From: Litoreibacter halocynthiae
GTDB taxonomy: Bacteria > Pseudomonadota > Alphaproteobacteria > Rhodobacterales > Rhodobacteraceae
Direction: 5' to 3'
Assembly (NCBI RefSeq): GCF_004365635.1
Contig: NZ_SOBH01000003.1
Span: forward strand, 620,001 to 684,000
Length of the DNA: 64,000 nt
The number at the start of each line of letters is the position of its first letter. The first letter of the stretch is position 1. Below the pieces are notes generated by a model. The model did not search any database. It was given only the letters and a program-made list of their open reading frames with translations, and was not told the origin of the DNA. Shown here piece by piece: positions 10,085 through 18,374 of the stretch. Made by a program: the position numbers and the translations under genes.

Positions 10085-10117
10085 TCCAAATTGGTTAAGT
10101 CTTGTTACCAATTTGGA
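10085..10117. promoter_or_regulatory. Inverted repeat upstream of lldD (LldR/FadR-like operator)
   Basis: TCCAAATTGGT (10085-10095) and ACCAATTTGGA (10107-10117) are perfect 11-bp arms separated by 11 bases. The inner AATTGGT and ACCAATT match the half-sites of PdhR/LldR-type GntR regulators, although those normally have a 3-base spacer. The repeat ends 17 bases before the lldD start codon, where a repressor could block transcription. No regulator gene lies beside it. Confidence 0.6.
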
Positions 10118-10255
10118 TGGTTTCGAGTCAATGCGGTGATTTATGTCGGTTGTCGAGCGAAGCTGATGTTGTGTGTCTTGAATAGTCGGCAATCTGGGCT
10201 TGAGAAAAAAGCGGAAGCGAGTGCACAATCTCACAAACAAGTTTTGAGTTTTCTT

Positions 10256-10924
10256 ATGCCTCTTCCCCCGCCGGAACTTCAACGTGCTGAAATTATCGAC
10301 TGGTGGAACGCGGAGCGGGTACGAATTGATATCGCGTGCAGAGAGGCGTTTGACGCGTCTTTTGAGCGGGCAACATCAGCTGCGGAAAATCTGAGCTTTA
10401 AGGAGATGATGTGGCCTGGCGCCGACGCGCACAAACAGATCGAGGGGCGCGTTCAAAGCGACATCACGATGTTAAGCAAACGGATGACTCGAAGTCTGCA
10501 AGATACGCTGGAGGTATCAATTGCAGAAGTCGAAGGGAGCAATGCATATGGCGGCGCATCACTCTTGGAAATGGGCGGGTTGGTAGCGTCGGGTGCGATG
10601 GCCGCAGGTTCGGTCGGGCTTGCTGTCGCAGCGGCGACAGCAACCACTACCACTGCCGGTTTCCTTTTCCTCGCACCTGTGACTGTCTTCTCATGGCCGA
10701 TGTTTGCGACATTCGGCGTAAGCGCATTGACTGTCGCTATGGCGTCACCAAAGGCGGCGCGATGGGCGCAGAAGACCGGCAAGGCCCGGTTTTTAACCCA
10801 CATCGAAACCAGATTGCGCAAGGCAATTCTTGATGACGAGGCGGGTAAGAAACCGCGCTCGACTTGTGCTGTTCTGAAGGCACAGATCGATAAATTCGCA
10901 CAAGCAAGATTGGACCAGATTTAA
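10256..10924 (+). CDS. Unknown protein with hydrophobic Gly/Ala/Thr core (cassette gene A)
   Basis: I do not recognise this protein. From ATG 10256 it is 222 aa (MPLPPPELQRAE); the frame is open upstream, so an earlier start such as 10166 is possible. Residues about 1-95 are charged and helical. About 100-165 is a long hydrophobic stretch of small residues (GGLVASGAMAAGSVGLAVAAA, then FLFLAPVTVFSWPMF), likely two membrane segments. The remaining 55 residues are basic and helical. A helix-membrane-helix layout of this kind occurs in dynamin-partner and effector-like proteins, but there is no GTPase motif. Its stop overlaps the start of gene B (TAATG). Confidence 0.7.
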   Translation: MPLPPPELQRAEIIDWWNAERVRIDIACREAFDASFERATSAAENLSFKEMMWPGADAHKQIEGRVQSDITMLSKRMTRSLQDTLEVSIAEVEGSNAYGGASLLEMGGLVASGAMAAGSVGLAVAAATATTTTAGFLFLAPVTVFSWPMFATFGVSALTVAMASPKAARWAQKTGKARFLTHIETRLRKAILDDEAGKKPRSTCAVLKAQIDKFAQARLDQI

Positions 10925-11889
10925 TGATTTCCCGACTTATCCCGTTCGTTGTTCCTTCGGAGTTCGAGGCGCTGCGTGCCGTCGGCGACGTGCAGCGCTA
11001 TGGTGCGCTGCTCAAAAACGTCTCGACCGGGCAGATCGTTGGCCATGTGCAGGAAACGGGGGCATTCCAATCTCTTTTGAGTTCGGCAGTTGGTAGCGGC
11101 CCGGTTGGCAGCGTTGTCAACGCGGCAGTTGGCGGCGCGTCCATCGTTCAGAACGAACAGATCAAGGGGAAGATCGACGCCATGCAGTCGATGATGGGGA
11201 ATATGCAGAGCCTGCAAATCGGCACGATGCTGACGTCGGTCGCGGGTCTCGGCGTCACAGTGGCAAGTACGATGGTTATCCTGAACCGGATGAAGAAGCT
11301 GGAAGACACGCTGGGCAGGATGGAAGACAAGCTTGATGCTTTCCAAAACCTGTCGCGTGACTTGCAGTTGAAAACGACATTGCAAAAAATCGAGACGCAA
11401 CTGGAGCGCCTATCGGAAGTTCCCGCCCGCAAAGACGCTGAACCTATCGTTAAAGATGCAGAAGCCGCGCTTCACGATGGGTTCAATGCCCTTCATGCAG
11501 GCACTTTGAGTGTGGTAGCGCAGGTCAAGATCGACGACGATTTACTTCGCTCGCTCCTGGAAGGCCTGGCAGTGTCAGGCGGGGCGCAGGTTCAATCGCT
11601 GCTTTGGTTGGACGAAAAAGAGGCCGCACGCGCGCGGGCAGCCCGGCAGGCAGAAAAACTACAAGAGCTTGCGTTCAGGATGCCTCAAGACGTGCTAGGA
11701 ACGCGACTGGCGGGTGGCGCGGAAAGTGCACAGAACATTTCCAACGCAGCCTCGGAACTACGCCTAAGAACGGCGTCTATGCCATCTCTAGCGCAGCGTT
11801 TGAGCGATATCGACGTCCATGGTCGCGCTTATCTCGATACTGCGCAGCAAGAGGGTAGGCAGCCTCTTTTGATCTTGCCTGCTGCTTAG
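10924..11889 (+). CDS. Unknown protein with Gly-rich segment, TM helix and coiled coil (cassette gene B)
   Basis: I do not recognise this 321-aa protein. It begins with a folded N-terminal segment ([21 protein letters not shown], residues about 27-47), then a Gly/Ala-rich stretch (about 53-72). One hydrophobic helix follows near 95-115 ([18 protein letters not shown]), then a charged heptad-like coiled coil near 118-165. The C-terminal half is helical and charged, with no catalytic motif I can name. It is translationally coupled to gene A by a one-base overlap, so the two probably form one complex at the membrane. Its stop overlaps the stop of trpA on the other strand, leaving no gap. Confidence 0.75.
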   Translation: MISRLIPFVVPSEFEALRAVGDVQRYGALLKNVSTGQIVGHVQETGAFQSLLSSAVGSGPVGSVVNAAVGGASIVQNEQIKGKIDAMQSMMGNMQSLQIGTMLTSVAGLGVTVASTMVILNRMKKLEDTLGRMEDKLDAFQNLSRDLQLKTTLQKIETQLERLSEVPARKDAEPIVKDAEAALHDGFNALHAGTLSVVAQVKIDDDLLRSLLEGLAVSGGAQVQSLLWLDEKEAARARAARQAEKLQELAFRMPQDVLGTRLAGGAESAQNISNAASELRLRTASMPSLAQRLSDIDVHGRAYLDTAQQEGRQPLLILPAA

Positions 11890-12677
11890 GCTCTATGCGC
11901 GCCGTCGGCCAATGACTTCACAAACGCCAGCACGTCTGCCGTGCTTTCGCCGTCGGCGATCTTCTGCACAATGGCCGAGCCGACGACTGTGCCATCCGCC
12001 ACCCCTGCGACGGCTTGCGCGGTTTCCGGAGTCTTGACGCCAAAGCCGACAATAACCGGAAGATCGGTGCTTTCCTTGATGCGGGCGACCTCGGGGGCGA
12101 CATCTACAGCACTGGCCTCGGCGGCGCCGGTGATGCCGGTGATCGAGACGTAGTAGACGAAGCCGGAGGTGTTTTGCAGCACCTTGGGCAGGCGTTTCGC
12201 GTCAGTCGTGGGGGTGGCAAGCCGGATGAAGTTCAGGCCTGCGGCTTGGGCGGGGATGCACAGCTCCTCGTCCTCTTCAGGGGGCAGGTCCACAATGATG
12301 AGACCGTCGATGCCGACCTCTTGCGCATCCTTCAGAAAGCGCTCGACGCCGCGGGAATAGATCGGGTTGTAGTAGCCCATCATCACGATCGGCGTGGTGT
12401 CGTCGGTGGCGCGGAAGTCGCGGACGAATTGCAGGAATTTCTCTAGTGTCATGCCGGCCTCAAGCGCACGCTGGCCCGCGAGCTGGATCGTCTCGCCATC
12501 TGCCATGGGATCGGTGAAGGGCAGGCCAAGCTCGATGATGTCGACGCCGGCGGCGGGCAGACCTTTTACGATCTCCAGCGCGCGGGCCTCGTCGGGGTCG
12601 CCTGCCATCACGTAGGTCACGAAAGCCTTTTTGCCCTCGGCCTTCAGCCGCGCGAATGTGTCGTCGATGCGTGTCAT
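11886..12677 (-). CDS. trpA: Tryptophan synthase alpha chain
   Basis: TrpA cleaves indole-3-glycerol phosphate and passes indole to TrpB. The 263-aa product has both catalytic acids, Glu49 in DIIELGLPF and Asp60 in TDPMADG, plus GYYNPI, and the phosphate-binding GFGVKTPE and GSAIVQKI near the end. It stands alone, about 10 kb from trpF-trpB and on the opposite strand, so TrpA and TrpB must be made from separate transcripts. Its 3' end overlaps the convergent cassette gene B by four bases. Confidence 0.96.
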   Translation of the reverse strand: MTRIDDTFARLKAEGKKAFVTYVMAGDPDEARALEIVKGLPAAGVDIIELGLPFTDPMADGETIQLAGQRALEAGMTLEKFLQFVRDFRATDDTTPIVMMGYYNPIYSRGVERFLKDAQEVGIDGLIIVDLPPEEDEELCIPAQAAGLNFIRLATPTTDAKRLPKVLQNTSGFVYYVSITGITGAAEASAVDVAPEVARIKESTDLPVIVGFGVKTPETAQAVAGVADGTVVGSAIVQKIADGESTADVLAFVKSLADGAHRA

Positions 12678-12782
12678 GTGCCGTCCCCTGACTTATAGTT
12701 CTGAGCGGTTTGCACCATCCGGCGGGGGGAAATCAACGGGGAGGTGAGATTTATTGTGCTTGAGCGTTGATCCTCGACAGCT

Positions 12783-13052
12783 TTAGTTCTTTGGTAATTG
12801 TTTGCTCACCTTTTGTAGATGATCATCTGCTGTGAAAAGATGTGTGATCAAGTTCATCGTCCAAGCGGTGTGCATCGAAGTCGGGACGAGGACATCGAAG
12901 AGGCGGCGATTAGCGCGTGTGTACAGTTCCATGCACGAGCTTGTATCGAAGATGACAGACCATTCTCCCTTTCGAAAGCAGCCGCGGGCATCGCCGACCC
13001 AACCGTCTGCCTTCAAAACGTCTATGAACTGCGAGTAGTTTGATTTTTCCAT
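12783..13052 (-). CDS. Small hypothetical protein, 89 aa
   Basis: This is an 89-aa soluble protein with no recognised family. It has a coding look (WVGDARGCFRKGEWSVIFDTSS), a balanced composition and a purine-rich GGAAAG site before its ATG. Alternating polar and hydrophobic residues suggest a small alpha/beta fold of the size of immunity or adaptor proteins. It stands alone between trpA and ychF. The intergenic DNA on both sides is AT-rich compared with the neighbours, so it may be a recent arrival. Confidence 0.55.
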   Translation of the reverse strand: MEKSNYSQFIDVLKADGWVGDARGCFRKGEWSVIFDTSSCMELYTRANRRLFDVLVPTSMHTAWTMNLITHLFTADDHLQKVSKQLPKN

Positions 13053-13206
13053 AGTGAACTGCTTTCCACATAAGGTTGCTCAGCCTTGGACTCTAAGTGG
13101 GTTACAAGAGATAGTTCAAGCCAGCTGACACCCCAAACCCCATATATGCTTGACCCGCCCTGCGCCTCGCCCCTACATGCGCCCGAACCGGATCTAGGAG
13201 AGTGTC

Positions 13207-14304
13207 ATGGGTTTCAAGATGGGTATTGTCGGGCTGCCGAACGTAGGTAAGTCCACGTTGTTCAACGCGTTGACCCGCACGGCGGCGGCTCAAGCTGCGA
13301 ACTTTCCGTTTTGCACCATCGAGCCCAATGTGGGCGAGGTTGCCGTGCCGGATGCCCGGCTGGATACGCTGGCGGAAATCGCGGGCTCCAAGTCGATCAT
13401 CCCGACCCGCATGACCTTTGTGGACATTGCGGGTCTGGTGAAGGGCGCCTCAAAGGGGGAGGGGTTGGGCAACCAGTTTCTGGCCAATATCCGCGAGACC
13501 GACGCGATTGCCCACGTGCTGCGCTGCTTTGAAGATGGCGATGTGACCCATGTGGAAGGCCGCGTGGACCCCGTGGCCGACGCCGAAGTGATCGAGACCG
13601 AACTGATGCTGGCCGACATGGAGAGCATCGAGAAACGTCTGGTCAATATCGTGCGCAAAGTGCGCGGTGGCGACAAGGAAGCGGTGCAGCAGGAACGCCT
13701 GATGAAGGCCGCCATGGAGGCGCTGGAGAATGGCAAACCTGCGCGGACTGTTGAGGTTGACACCGACGATGTAAAGCAGTGGAAAATGCTGCAATTACTG
13801 ACGTCTAAGCCGATTTTGTATGTGTGCAATGTGGACGAAGGGTCGTCTGCGTCGGGCAATGAATTCTCCGAGAAAGTCGCTGTTATGGCGGCGGAGCAGG
13901 GGGCCGCGCATGTGGTGATCTCGGCCCAGATCGAGGAAGAGATTTCCCAACTGGAGGCCGACGAGGCGGAGATGTTCCTGACCGAAATGGGGCTGGAAGA
14001 AGCGGGGCTGGATCGCCTGATTCGTGCCGGATACGAACTGCTGCATCTGGAAACTTACTTCACCGTTGGGCCCAAAGAAGCACGGGCTTGGACGATCAAG
14101 CACGGCACCATGGCACCGCAAGCGGCGGGGGTTATTCACGGCGATTTCGAGAAGGGCTTCATCCGCGCCGAGACGATTGCCTATGATGATTTTGTCAGCT
14201 TGGGTGGTGAGCAGCCTGCCAAAGAAGCGGGCAAAATGCGCGCCGAGGGCAAGGGCTACACGGTCAAAGACGGCGACGTTTTGCACTTCTTGTTTAACAA
14301 GTAG
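13207..14304 (+). CDS. ychF: Redox-regulated ATPase / translation-associated Obg-like P-loop protein
   Basis: YchF is a universally conserved P-loop ATPase of the Obg family that associates with the ribosome and represses oxidative-stress responses. The 365-aa product has the P-loop GLPNVGKST (residues 8-16), the switch region DIAGLVKGASKGEGLGN, NVDE in place of the usual G4 NKxD motif (which explains the ATP preference), and a C-terminal TGS domain with FFTVGPKEARAWT. The start at 13207 has an AGGAG site. It appears to be a single-gene unit. Confidence 0.97.
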   Translation: MGFKMGIVGLPNVGKSTLFNALTRTAAAQAANFPFCTIEPNVGEVAVPDARLDTLAEIAGSKSIIPTRMTFVDIAGLVKGASKGEGLGNQFLANIRETDAIAHVLRCFEDGDVTHVEGRVDPVADAEVIETELMLADMESIEKRLVNIVRKVRGGDKEAVQQERLMKAAMEALENGKPARTVEVDTDDVKQWKMLQLLTSKPILYVCNVDEGSSASGNEFSEKVAVMAAEQGAAHVVISAQIEEEISQLEADEAEMFLTEMGLEEAGLDRLIRAGYELLHLETYFTVGPKEARAWTIKHGTMAPQAAGVIHGDFEKGFIRAETIAYDDFVSLGGEQPAKEAGKMRAEGKGYTVKDGDVLHFLFNK

Positions 14305-14439
14305 GGCGCGGTCTTTCGGGTTTCGCGAGTCGGGCGCTGAGCGTCAGGTTAACAAGGGCTTTGAGGCCAAGTCAGGTGTCTGCGAAGTGTCGGCAATGTG
14401 TCTGCAAAGCGTATGGCACTGTGCGACGGGATCAATTGG

Positions 14440-14694
14440 TTAACGCGGCATGCGTAGGGTCTTCAATTTTCTGGCCAGCTGGGCTTCCACATCGATTGAC
14501 CCTCCGTCCCTAACGGCGCGTACCAGATATTTGCGGGCGACATTGTCATGGCCCAACTCCCCGGCCAGACTGGCAGCAAGTAGGTGGCGCACAGGACAGC
14601 CGATCCTGCCAAAGCCGGCATAGTGTATGATTCCGTTCTCGCGGATCGGGAAGACATCTGTGCGCAATCGGGCGGCTATGACTTTTTTGTCCAT
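14440..14694 (-). CDS. Uncertain small protein, 84 aa
   Basis: This frame could encode 84 aa from ATG 14694 and stays open to 14787. The sequence looks protein-like (ENGIIHYAGFGRIGCPVRHLL, then SIDVEAQLARKLKTLRMP) but I recognise no family, and there is no ribosome site before either start. It could be the surviving C-terminal part of a longer protein, since it lies next to the tRNA-Ser gene in a stretch that has been rearranged. Treat it as a possible gene or remnant. Confidence 0.35.
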   Translation of the reverse strand: MDKKVIAARLRTDVFPIRENGIIHYAGFGRIGCPVRHLLAASLAGELGHDNVARKYLVRAVRDGGSIDVEAQLARKLKTLRMPR

Positions 14695-14933
14695 GCCAGT
14701 CTTCGAGACCACGATAGGGCACTTAAGACCTGAAGTGTTGCGTCCGGAGCTTCGAGCCTGGGCGCTTGCTGTCGGGGCCGTCAGCATGTGCGATGTCGAT
14801 CAGGTGCACAATTTTCTGATGCCACCCAGCTGATGTGCAATTGTTGTTCCTCATACGCGGCCTTGAACCCGAATTTCCGGCTTGGTGCCATTTTCGGTTG
14901 CCGCCCCTCAAAGCTATCGCTAAACGGGTCGGC

Positions 14934-15023
14934 GGAGACGTGGCCGAGTGGTCGAAGGCGCTCCCCTGCTAAGGGAGTAGGCCCGGAAGGGTCTCGAGGG
15001 TTCGAATCCCTTCGTCTCCGCCA
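14934..15023 (+). tRNA. tRNA-Ser (anticodon GCT)
   Basis: The acceptor arms GGAGACG (14934-14940) and CGTCTCC (15013-15019) pair perfectly. The anticodon stem CTCCC/GGGAG frames the loop CTGCTAA with GCT at 14968-14970, reading AGC/AGU. A long variable arm (about 14978-14995) and GGTTCGAATCC in the T arm are typical of serine tRNAs. CCA is encoded at 15021-15023. Confidence 0.97.
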
Positions 15024-15184
15024 CAACCCATTTCAGTTGAAATTAATTTCACATAAACCGTGGCAGAATACTATTTATTAGCCGGCGTCATTTTGGTGTG
15101 ATTTTGGCCTTATCTGGACAAATTTTAATGCAAATGCAGACATTTTCACTCAGTGTCTCATGGCCACTGATATGTTGAATCAAA

Positions 15185-15499
15185 TCAGTTTTTCAGGCTC
15201 ACGCCAATAATCCGTATGGGTTGCGTCGCCAAGTTTGAGCGAAAATTATGCAATCTAGGGAGGGGGCTCATGTGTGGCCCGGTTCGAAGGTTTAAGTCGA
15301 ATAGCTCTTTCAACAGGGGCTCGACACTCTTCCGATAGCCCTCGACCTCAGTGTCAGTAATCTGGAGCGTTGCTCTCTCGTGCACTCGCTTGTTGCGACG
15401 GGCATAGTAGTGGCGGACTTTGTCCCAAACCTCGTCCGCCAGCTCCAAACGAGGTTTGACGACGTTGATTACTTCGTCGTGTCTCTCAAATAAATTCAA
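15185..15499 (-). pseudogene. HEPN-like C-terminal fragment next to tRNA-Ser
   Basis: This frame gives about 104 aa with a real protein look, but no ATG or GTG precedes it; only a TTG (15499) lies shortly after an in-frame stop, so it is probably a truncated 3' end. The segment YYARRNKRVHER fits the HEPN motif R-x4-6-H, and it is followed by two helices (TEVEGYRKSVEPLLKELFDL). HEPN domains are often RNases in defence or toxin systems. Its position 160 bases from the 3' end of tRNA-Ser, a common integration target, suggests the residue of an integrated element. The family call is tentative. Confidence 0.4.
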
Positions 15500-15910
15500 A
15501 GGTTCTGCGTCACCAAACTTTTAGGGTGGGAAAAGGTCGGAACGAACAAACAATGGATCAAATCCCGGCTGGTATTGGAACGTGGACGATCCGACGGACG
15601 ACGTCTGCTATTTCATCAATGATCGCATTTTTCATGATTGGCTTCAGTATGCGGGGCGTTAGTCTACCAAAACGGTCTCTGCGAAGCTCGCGGTTTTTCG
15701 GCGATTTGAAGCTATTTGAGACGGCAAGAACGTCTCCATGGTTTGCAGATCCGACGTGTCTGGGTTCCGTGAAAGCCTTAATTCGAGTGCAGGTTTTGGT
15801 GCAAACGGTGCATCGTTTCCCGACGAAAAGCACCTCTCACGAAATATCGATAGGTCGCACTCGCATTTCGTTTTACCCATCTCATTTACAAACGCGGTAT
15901 ATTCCTACTT
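15500..15910. other. Gene-poor stretch beside tRNA-Ser, possible element remnant
   Basis: These 411 bases have noticeably lower GC than the flanks and carry only short overlapping frames on both strands, none with a start, ribosome site or recognisable family. A minus-strand frame (about 15558-15833) ends in a helical-looking segment (PRILKPIMKNAIIDEIADVV) and may be an upstream, frameshifted part of the HEPN-like fragment. No tRNA 3'-end repeat was found by eye. Confidence 0.35.
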
Positions 15911-18358
15911 TCAACACAGTATTTTTTCGCGTTTGGGATCAAACGGCGGGTGCATAACTACCTTGGCTAAGCTGGTTTGGCCGAAGCTCTGAACAGTCAG
16001 CTCCGTTCCTGTCCGGGCTAGATCTGGAGGGAGATAAGCTAAAGCTATCGGTTGCCCCAGAGAATACGCGAAATTGCCTGACGTGGTTTGTGCAACAACC
16101 CTATGGTTATGGAACACGGCTTCGCCGCCGAAAACAGTAAGCGGCGAGTCCAACAACAGCACCGCCAGCTTACGTTCGAGTCCGGTTTCTTTCTGGCGTT
16201 CCAGAGCATCCCGTCCCAGAAAGTCGCCTTTGGTCCAGTCGATCAGAAAGCCCAGACCCGCCTCTATCGGCGTATAGTCGGGGCTTATGTCTGCGCCCCA
16301 CGCCAGAAACCGTTTCTCCAGACGAAGCGAATCCACTGCGAAGTAACCCATGTTGATCAGACCTTCGGACGCCCCAGCGTCCATCAAAGTCTCATAAGTG
16401 TACTCAAGGTATTCCATCGGGATGTAGAGTTCCCAGCCCAACTCTCCGACATAGGTCACACGATAGGCGAGCGCCGGGGCATAGCCGATGCGAATCTCGC
16501 GCGTGGTCATGAAGGCAAAGCCGTCATGGCTGAGGTTGTCGTCACAGACCTTTTGCAGGATCGCGCGGACCCTTGGGCCTTGAACATTCAGCACGCCATA
16601 GGCGGAAGTGATTTCTCGGATTGTCACATCCGGGGTGGTGCCGGTGCGTTTGCCAAAGAGTGCAATCCCGTGTTCAAGCCAACTCTTGTCGCGCTCGCCC
16701 AAGGCCGACCCGGTGGTCAGCCAGAAGCACGTATCGGACCGTCGGATGATCGTCACATCCGCCTCGATGCCACCGCGGGCGTTACACAGCTGGGTATAGG
16801 TCGCACCACCTGTGGGTTTGTCGATATTCGCCACAGCCAGGTATTGCAGAGCCGCACAGGCGTTTGCCCCGGTGATTTCGAACTTGGTGAAGGAGGTCAT
16901 GTCGGTGATCACTGCCGCCTCGCGTGCGGCCTTGTGTTCACGGCCCACGGTTTCAGATTGCCCCGGGCGGTCCCAGCCGAATTGCGGAACTGCCGGTATG
17001 TCGCCATGGGCAAACCAGTTGGCCCGTTCCCAGCCATTCTTCGTCCCCATGACCGCGCCGGCCTGTCTGAGGCTGGAGTAAAGCGGAGAGCGGCGCACCC
17101 CGCGCGCACTTTCGAGATCTTTCCCGGGCCAGTGGATGTCGTAGTACCTGGTATAGCTTTCCACCGCCCGGACATGCAGGAACCGGTGTCCGGCATGCAG
17201 CCCGCCAAACCGACGCAGGTCAAACGCCCAAAGGTCCAACCCCGGATCGCCTTCCAGCATCCAGTTGGCTGCGGCCTTGCCGGCCCCGCCCGACGCTGCA
17301 ATGCCAGAGGTGAAGGCACAGGCGACAAAGAAGTTTTCGAGCCCCGGCACCGGCCCCATGACAGGTTCGCCATCTGGCGAGATCGGGATTGGGCCATTAA
17401 TCACGGTGCGCACACCGAGATCATTCAACAGCGGAATACGATGGGCTGCCGGGAGGAACACTTCCTCCATGCGGTCGATATTGGCATCAAACAGATGCCG
17501 GGAGTTTTGCCATGGAAACCCGTCTTTGGGATTGACGCTGTCGGTTGTCTTTTCCCACCCGCCGATGGCCAGCGCGCCGGGCTCCGGCTTGGCGTAATAG
17601 CCGCCATCGGGGTCGCGGAAGGCCGGGATGTCATCGGGGATATCGGGGGTCTTTTCGGTTACGAAATATTGGTGCTGCACCACGCCAGCGGGCAGATTGA
17701 TCCCCGCCATCCAGCCCAGTTGCCGCGCCCAGATACCGGCGGCGTTCACGACGATCTCGGCCTCGATCGTGCCGTGATCGGTGACCACATGGCTGATCCG
17801 CGCGCCATCGCGCACCAGATCGGTGACCATGACCTGTTCGATCACCCTGCCACCATATTTTCGAATGCCTTTGGCATAGGCCTGGGTCAGAGAATAGGGG
17901 TCAACATGACCATCTTCGGGGATAAAGGCCGCGCCCACCAGATCATCCACCTGCATCAGCGGATAAAGCTTTTTGGCCTCGGACGGGGTCAGCATCTGCA
18001 TCTCAAACCCAACCGCACGGGCAGAAGAATACGATTTCAGAAGCTCCTGCCAGCGGTTTTCGCTGGCCGCAACCCGCATCGAGCCGACTTTCTTCCAGCC
18101 GATCTCCTGCCCTGTATCGGCCGACAACCGATCGAACAGGCGCACGCTGTCGTTCATCAGGCTCATCAGGTTTTGCTGTGAGCGGAACTGTCCGACCAGC
18201 CCGGCGGCGTGCCACGTGGCGCCTTCGGTCAGGCGGGTTTTTTCCAGAAGAACCACATCCTGTTCACCAGCCTTGGCCAGATGGTAAGCGATGGATGTTC
18301 CAATCGCACCGCCACCGATGACGACGATACGGGCGGATCCGGGGAAAGCTGTGTCCAT
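15911..18358 (-). CDS. GcvT-family FAD-dependent demethylase (dimethylglycine/sarcosine dehydrogenase-like)
   Basis: This is an 815-aa two-domain enzyme. The N-terminal half is a DAO-type FAD oxidase (RIVVIGGGAIGTSIAYHLA at about residues 10-28; ATWHAAGLVGQ covers the FAD attachment region). The C-terminal half, from about residue 420, is a GcvT/aminomethyltransferase domain that binds tetrahydrofolate. Such proteins oxidatively demethylate dimethylglycine, sarcosine or related N-methyl compounds and pass the one-carbon unit to THF. The ATG at 18358 follows an AGGAA site; the ATG at 18388 lacks one and overlaps mttB. It is co-transcribed with the MttB-like gene 16 bases upstream. Confidence 0.88.
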   Translation of the reverse strand: MDTAFPGSARIVVIGGGAIGTSIAYHLAKAGEQDVVLLEKTRLTEGATWHAAGLVGQFRSQQNLMSLMNDSVRLFDRLSADTGQEIGWKKVGSMRVAASENRWQELLKSYSSARAVGFEMQMLTPSEAKKLYPLMQVDDLVGAAFIPEDGHVDPYSLTQAYAKGIRKYGGRVIEQVMVTDLVRDGARISHVVTDHGTIEAEIVVNAAGIWARQLGWMAGINLPAGVVQHQYFVTEKTPDIPDDIPAFRDPDGGYYAKPEPGALAIGGWEKTTDSVNPKDGFPWQNSRHLFDANIDRMEEVFLPAAHRIPLLNDLGVRTVINGPIPISPDGEPVMGPVPGLENFFVACAFTSGIAASGGAGKAAANWMLEGDPGLDLWAFDLRRFGGLHAGHRFLHVRAVESYTRYYDIHWPGKDLESARGVRRSPLYSSLRQAGAVMGTKNGWERANWFAHGDIPAVPQFGWDRPGQSETVGREHKAAREAAVITDMTSFTKFEITGANACAALQYLAVANIDKPTGGATYTQLCNARGGIEADVTIIRRSDTCFWLTTGSALGERDKSWLEHGIALFGKRTGTTPDVTIREITSAYGVLNVQGPRVRAILQKVCDDNLSHDGFAFMTTREIRIGYAPALAYRVTYVGELGWELYIPMEYLEYTYETLMDAGASEGLINMGYFAVDSLRLEKRFLAWGADISPDYTPIEAGLGFLIDWTKGDFLGRDALERQKETGLERKLAVLLLDSPLTVFGGEAVFHNHRVVAQTTSGNFAYSLGQPIALAYLPPDLARTGTELTVQSFGQTSLAKVVMHPPFDPKREKILC

Positions 18359-18374
18359 GGCAAGGTGTTCCTGA

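Noticed and set aside
15526-15957. A 143-codon plus-strand frame in the tRNA-flanking stretch
   Set aside because: It has no start signals, an odd composition, and overlaps the end of the GcvT-family gene. It looks like random opening in decayed DNA.
16088-18181. A 697-codon open frame on the plus strand opposite the GcvT-family gene
   Set aside because: It is a mirror of the strong codon bias in the minus-strand gene. It has no recognisable domain, and the opposite strand encodes a full two-domain enzyme.
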